From: Mastacembelus armatus | Lineage: Eukaryota; Chordata; Actinopteri; Synbranchiformes; Mastacembelidae | Assembly (NCBI RefSeq): GCF_900324485.2 | Contig: NC_046650.1 | Span: forward strand, 16,869,517 to 16,933,516 | Length of the DNA: 64,000 bases | Direction: 5' to 3' | Part shown: piece after piece, positions 59,770 through 64,000 of the stretch | Numbering within the stretch: the first letter of the stretch is position 1 | Layout of the letters: each line of letters starts with the position of its first letter | Program-made: the position numbers and the translations under genes | The notes under the pieces: model-generated | What the model saw: only the letters and a program-made list of their open reading frames with translations | What the model was told of the DNA's origin: nothing | Databases searched by the model: none

Positions 59770-61087
59770 TCAATATACTTTCTTGGCGCAGACAGATGGA
59801 TGACGATAGTGACACTGCAGATTACCCCAGCATTTCTGAGCTGTAAGTACAAGGCACAGCAGCCAGTCAGTGCTACATAGAAGTGTTTACTGAGACCAGT
59901 TTATCTCGAGGAACAGGGGAATTGGTATTTAAATCATCACCACACATATTTCCACGAGTTAAAATACGTTTAATTCTGCTATAAATGATATAATATTGCA
60001 CATTGCAAACAACAAATGAACATGAAATATTTTATAATTGAGACAGGCTTTATTTCCAACTCTTTTTTTAGCCTTCATCATTTAAAACACTCACTGAATA
60101 AGGCTCAGAGGTTTTGGATTTACCTGAGTGATTCATCAGCACACAGTGCTGCTCGCCCTGACCGTAAACTGGCTTTCCAGGACACCAGTTTGTATAGTGG
60201 AAAAGTGTGCCATCACTCCAGAGCCAAAACCTTTCCTAGATGACAAAATCAAATAGATTAAGAATTAGGAATGGTTATTACATACCCAACTCATAAAATG
60301 AGTAATGATTCATAAAATACCTCTTGACCATTAGAGCCTCCAATCCATGTTTCTTTGTAGTCATGACTGGCAGCCATTATCACCCTCTGAATTCCATGAT
60401 ACTCATGAGTGTCATGCACTGATGCCAGGTTTCCACCCATGGACTGGCAGTTTCTCTGCAGTGGAGAATAACAGTGTGAAGTGGCCCAGAGAGGAGCAAT
60501 AGCAGTAAGCAGGGCCAAAAGAGGAGTCCAGTTAACTAAGTGTTCAAATCAGTGTAAAAAGAATAAACTCAGTGATTTTACCTCAGCTTCAGCCCAAGTC
60601 AGGGGTGTGTGAATGTAATAGAAGTAACGGTTCCTGTAGCGAGACCGAAACACGGTCCTCTTCACCAGGGCGCTACTTGCTGAGGACAAATACAGACTAT
60701 TTAATAGTCAGTTCATTACATTGATATATAGTATTCACTGTGTAATGTGAAGTAAAACCAAAACAACAGCTGTACACACTGTCAGTCAGTGATACTTGTT
60801 TTATTATGAACAACGTTAATAATATGAGTGGAATTTCTGGTTCCATCCCCTTCAGATTTTATGAGTTTTTCATATTTTAGTCTCACTGACCTGTTTGATC
60901 GTTTTCATCCTTTGCTTCTGGAAGATCTGGATAGTTGGACACAGCAGTTATTGACTTAGTTTCTCTCTCTGCATACAGACCAATACATACAAACCATCTT
61001 GGTGTTTTTAATGCAGTTCTCACCTGCAGCTGGAGTCAGATCCATCATGGCACAGACACAAAGCACAAAGACACCGAGCATCTTCAT
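59770..61087 (-). CDS. divergent C-type lectin copy I (type II antifreeze / ladderlectin-like), intact
   Basis: Six minus-strand coding exons, 61024-61087, 60891-60968, 60582-60679, 60321-60455, 60124-60235 and 59770-59840, give 185 residues. Residues 1-21 are a signal peptide (MKMLGVF...). An extra exon (residues 22-47) encodes an acidic propeptide-like stretch (NYPDLPEAKDENDQ). The domain then starts without the CPxGW and GRCF cysteines (here VFRSRY and NRYFYY). It keeps RNCQSMGGNLAS and WIGG, and has KPV at 146-148 in place of QPD/EPN and WGN at 167-169 in place of WND. Calcium and sugar binding as in the others are unlikely. Added cysteines at 143 (NWC) and 166 (QKC) match the extra disulfide of type II antifreeze proteins and ladderlectin (family knowledge). 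A possible polyadenylation signal is at 59449-59454. Confidence 0.88.
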
Positions 61088-61927
61088 GGTGGAGATCAGA
61101 TTATACAGATTTTTACCTTCAGCAAAGAGAACCATACATGTTAGGAATCCTTCTCACACAGTGACTGACAGTTCATTAAAGGAAAGAAGGAAGATGATCA
61201 GAGGGTTTGTGGCAAACCTGCAGCAGAATTATCTTCTTCCTTCTCAGTGTCAGCCTCACACGAAGGTGCTGAAGAAGCCAAAGAGCAGCTCATAACTACA
61301 GTTACTTATCTCCCACAAAATGAGGAACTGATGACACAGCAACACACAAAGCTGTAATATCATTATTAGGAAGAGTAGTCAAAACACAGGCGATCGAAGT
61401 ACAAATTCAAAGGAAACATTTGTTCACACTCATAATGTGTGAAAACTCATTAGTGCAACAGGCCTATTTAATTAATTAACCATTAAAGAGTCAAAATGTA
61501 ATTTTTTTGTTTTTAGTTTCTAATTTTGTGGTTTTCTGCATAAATTTGTCATAAATGTGATCTGGATGGATGGATAAAACTTGGAAACAGTGCCATTACT
61601 TTTCTTGCAGCTGTAAACCCACAGGCAGCTACTTAAACCCCAAATGTAGATGTATGTCATTTCAGGTGTTTTTCCTTTAATACAAGCAGATACACAGTAT
61701 TTATAGGGCACATGGGAGAAATAGTGAACTTTTCCTTGAATGGAAACGTTTGTATTTGAACTACATTTTGCGTTGCTGTTTTAAATGCTTTATTCCAGTT
61801 CCCCCCTTTGTGTTACAGTTTGCTGACTATTGAGGATTTATTTTCCATTTTCTTGTTTCTAAGGTTGCCATCCATCACTGGCAGTTAAGTTATGCAATAA
61901 CATTCATTGTACACGCAGGGCCTAAAC
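61088..61927. other. 5' flank of lectin I, no other gene seen
   Basis: Upstream flank of copy I without a clear TATA box. 61516-61555 recurs near 63690-63735. Confidence 0.4.
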
Positions 61928-62893
61928 CAGGGGTCTCAAACTCGCGGCCCGCGGGCCATTTGCGGCCCGCAGGACGATAGTTTGTGGCCCCCGCCTTAAT
62001 ATGAAAGTTTAATGTTAGTGCGGTCCGCAAGTTTGATATGTATGGCACTTTAAGGGGGTCGCACACCGAACGAGAAATGCAGCATCGCGTCGCACCACGG
62101 CTTTAAAATTATTAGTGTACACACACCGGCGGTGCCATTTGGCGTCTGTCCGTCACGCCCAGCTACGACTCATGACGCTGTTCAAATTCCTGCCGCGCCA
62201 CAGAGCGCCTTCTGCATGGTTTTATATTAAATAACATCTTATTTCTCTCAAATCGTCGTTAATACATTATACAAAGACACCACTGCTGCAAAATACTAGC
62301 TACTTGCATTGGTTTTAAAAAATGTGAACACATAATTAAATGTATAATAAACGTAGTCCTTTTAATCTTATTATCTAAAATTCAGGATTATTTTCTTTAT
62401 TTTCATCAGATCAGATCATTATTTTGCATATACACTGTGCATTATGCATTGTGCATATTCTTCATTACCTTAAAAATGTTAAATATAAAAAATAGATATT
62501 ATAAACTGAAACCGAATCTAAAATAGAATAGTACATCTGTTTAATTAAAATACAAAAAAAACTTTACAAGGTGTTTGGTTACGTTTTCGCTCAGGCTGGC
62601 TAGCTAACGTTAGCTTTTACAATGTAGTTGCCTAGACAACAGATACAACAAAACAATAACAGACTTAAAGATTATATTTATTACTGATTGATTTATTTAT
62701 TTTCTATTTATTTTATTTAATTTATTTTCTCATTAATTCTTAATTGGTTTATTTGTTTATCTTATTTTGTGTTAAAAAATAAAAATAAAGAGATTTAAGA
62801 AGATTGGAATTTTTTTAACAAAGCTTTCCTTGTGGAAAACCTGATGCAGCCCAGCCTCACCCAGACTCAGGTAAATTGAGTTTGAGGCCCCTG
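61928..62893. mobile_element. non-autonomous hAT element
   Basis: 966 bp with inverted ends caggggtctcaaactc and caggggcctcaaactc (15 of 16) and a perfect 8-bp target duplication gcctaaac at 61920-61927 and 62894-62901. There is no transposase; the interior is AT-rich. It is typical of internally deleted hAT family copies, whose ends read GGGGTCTCAAACTC. Confidence 0.92.
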
Positions 62894-64000
62894 GCCTAAA
62901 CATTGTGCTTTGTCACATGATACCTCCATCAACAAAAAGACATCATCTCTGTAACAGGTTTTAGAGAATCCTCTGGCATCCACCTGTAAATCCTTGTCTG
63001 ACATTGTGCTGATGACACAGACCTGTTTTAAATATACTGACAAATGTACTGCATACACACATTTATTTAAATGGCATACATTTTTCAATTTAAAGAGATT
63101 TTTTAAATGGACTTTAAAGTTTAATTTGAATTACAGTAACATACAATGATACTGTATATTATTGTACAGCTGTCCTCACTGCGACCAGTGACTTTAGAGT
63201 CTGAATTCTTTTTTTTCTAGTTGACCCAGGCCTGTCACTTTGACCATTAAAGAAGGATGCAAAGTTTTTCTTGTGAAAGTCAAAATTACATATCGGTTCA
63301 TGTCATCAGTTCAGTTCAGGTTTCTGATGTGTATCTAGTGTTGACTCAGCCTGTATGTTCCTCTTCAGCTGTCAAAGCAACATGGGCTCCATTTTGCTCA
63401 TTTTATTTGATGCTTGTGATGTTGTAAAGTTCTGCTTTGTCCAAAGCCCCTGCAGTTGTCAGTAATTACTGCACCTTAATGTGTATCATATTTGACACTT
63501 GTTAAAATGATATAACTGGAATATTTGGTTCCATCCCCTTCTGATTCTGTGAGTTTTTCATGTTTTAGTCTCACTAACCTGTTTGATTGTTTTTGACCTT
63601 TGCTTCTGGAAGATCTGTACAGTTGGACACAGCAGTTATTGACTTAGTTTATCTCTCTGCATACAGACAAATACATACAAACCATCTTCTAGTTTCTTGG
63701 TTTTCTGCATAAATTTGTCATGAATGTGATCTGATCTCTACCAGTCACAAATATGACCAAACACAGTATGTCTAAGCTGTTAAACATACTGCGTCTGCGG
63801 CCTTAGCAGTTATGCGGTCACTGTACTGGTCTGTTGTGGATTTAGCAGTCAGTCTACGTTCCTACCCTCACTTACGATCGTGAGTTTGCCTCCCTAGGTG
63901 CCTCCCTAGGCACCTCCCTGGGGACATATTTGAGCATGTCCTGCTGGGAGATTATAAATCCGCGTCTGACATTCTGTTGATGACACAGACTTGTATTAAA
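62894..64000. other. intergenic with a stray lectin exon
   Basis: Apart from the relic at 63579-63656 nothing is recognised. 'gatgacacagac' segments near 63010 and 63975 are within related blocks, suggesting an internal duplication. Confidence 0.4.
63579..63656 (-). pseudogene. relic copy of lectin I exon 2
   Basis: This 78-bp block has the same length and splice borders as exon 2 of copy I (60891-60968), and its flanks also match (63510-63735 with 60830-60990 and 61516-61555). In the frame used by I the second full codon after the acceptor is TAA, so it cannot encode the propeptide. It shows that a second gene like I once existed here or that this block was copied. Confidence 0.75.

Overview
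The window is vertebrate nuclear DNA, almost certainly from a percomorph-type teleost. It has short-intron genes with GT-AG splice sites, fish-type transposons (Tc1, hAT, R4/Dong-like and L2-like LINEs, a tRNA-type SINE, a class I endogenous retrovirus) and no prokaryotic gene organisation. No species can be named from the sequence alone.

The main content is a cluster of nine secreted C-type lectin genes of the ladderlectin / 'galactose-specific lectin nattectin-like' type. From left to right they are A(-), B(+), C(-), D(+), E(+), F(-), G(-), H(+) and I(-). The usual plan is five coding exons: a signal-peptide exon, then four exons for one C-type lectin domain. B, D, E, G, H and I read through completely. 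A, C and F each carry one in-frame stop. B, D and E (and the broken A, C, F) have the QPD motif linked to galactose binding. G and H have EPN, linked to mannose/GlcNAc binding. I has KPV, an extra propeptide exon and a different cysteine pattern, closer to type II antifreeze protein and ladderlectin.

Layout: A and B form a head-to-head inverted pair (about 0.54-10.1 kb), and C and D repeat this arrangement (about 15.3-24.1 kb) as a second copy of the same ~10 kb unit. E (27.8-31.5 kb) and F (32.6-36.0 kb) are single arms of the same unit. G follows a third copy of the unit's spacer. H lies between two 1.2 kb direct repeats that hold lectin relics (48.7-49.9 and 53.0-54.2 kb). The spacers contain R4-like LINE fragments. 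In the third spacer an L2-like LINE was inserted, and a retroviral gag-pro-pol fossil now sits inside that LINE. A near-complete Tc1 element separates the two large units at 13.3-14.9 kb, and a 1.5 kb, 16-bp-period minisatellite lies at 25.7-27.2 kb. The right end (55-64 kb) holds a CpG-rich promoter with TATA box, a SINE, an exon-like 49-bp block also copied behind B and D, the divergent lectin I, a non-autonomous hAT element and a stray copy of one exon of I.

The lectins are expected to be secreted carbohydrate-binding proteins of mucosal or plasma innate immunity (family knowledge). The clearest unusual signal is that introns of the cluster are far more alike than the exons between them, as expected under diversifying selection or local gene conversion. 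I found no new multi-gene system; the interest lies in how the lectin array has evolved.
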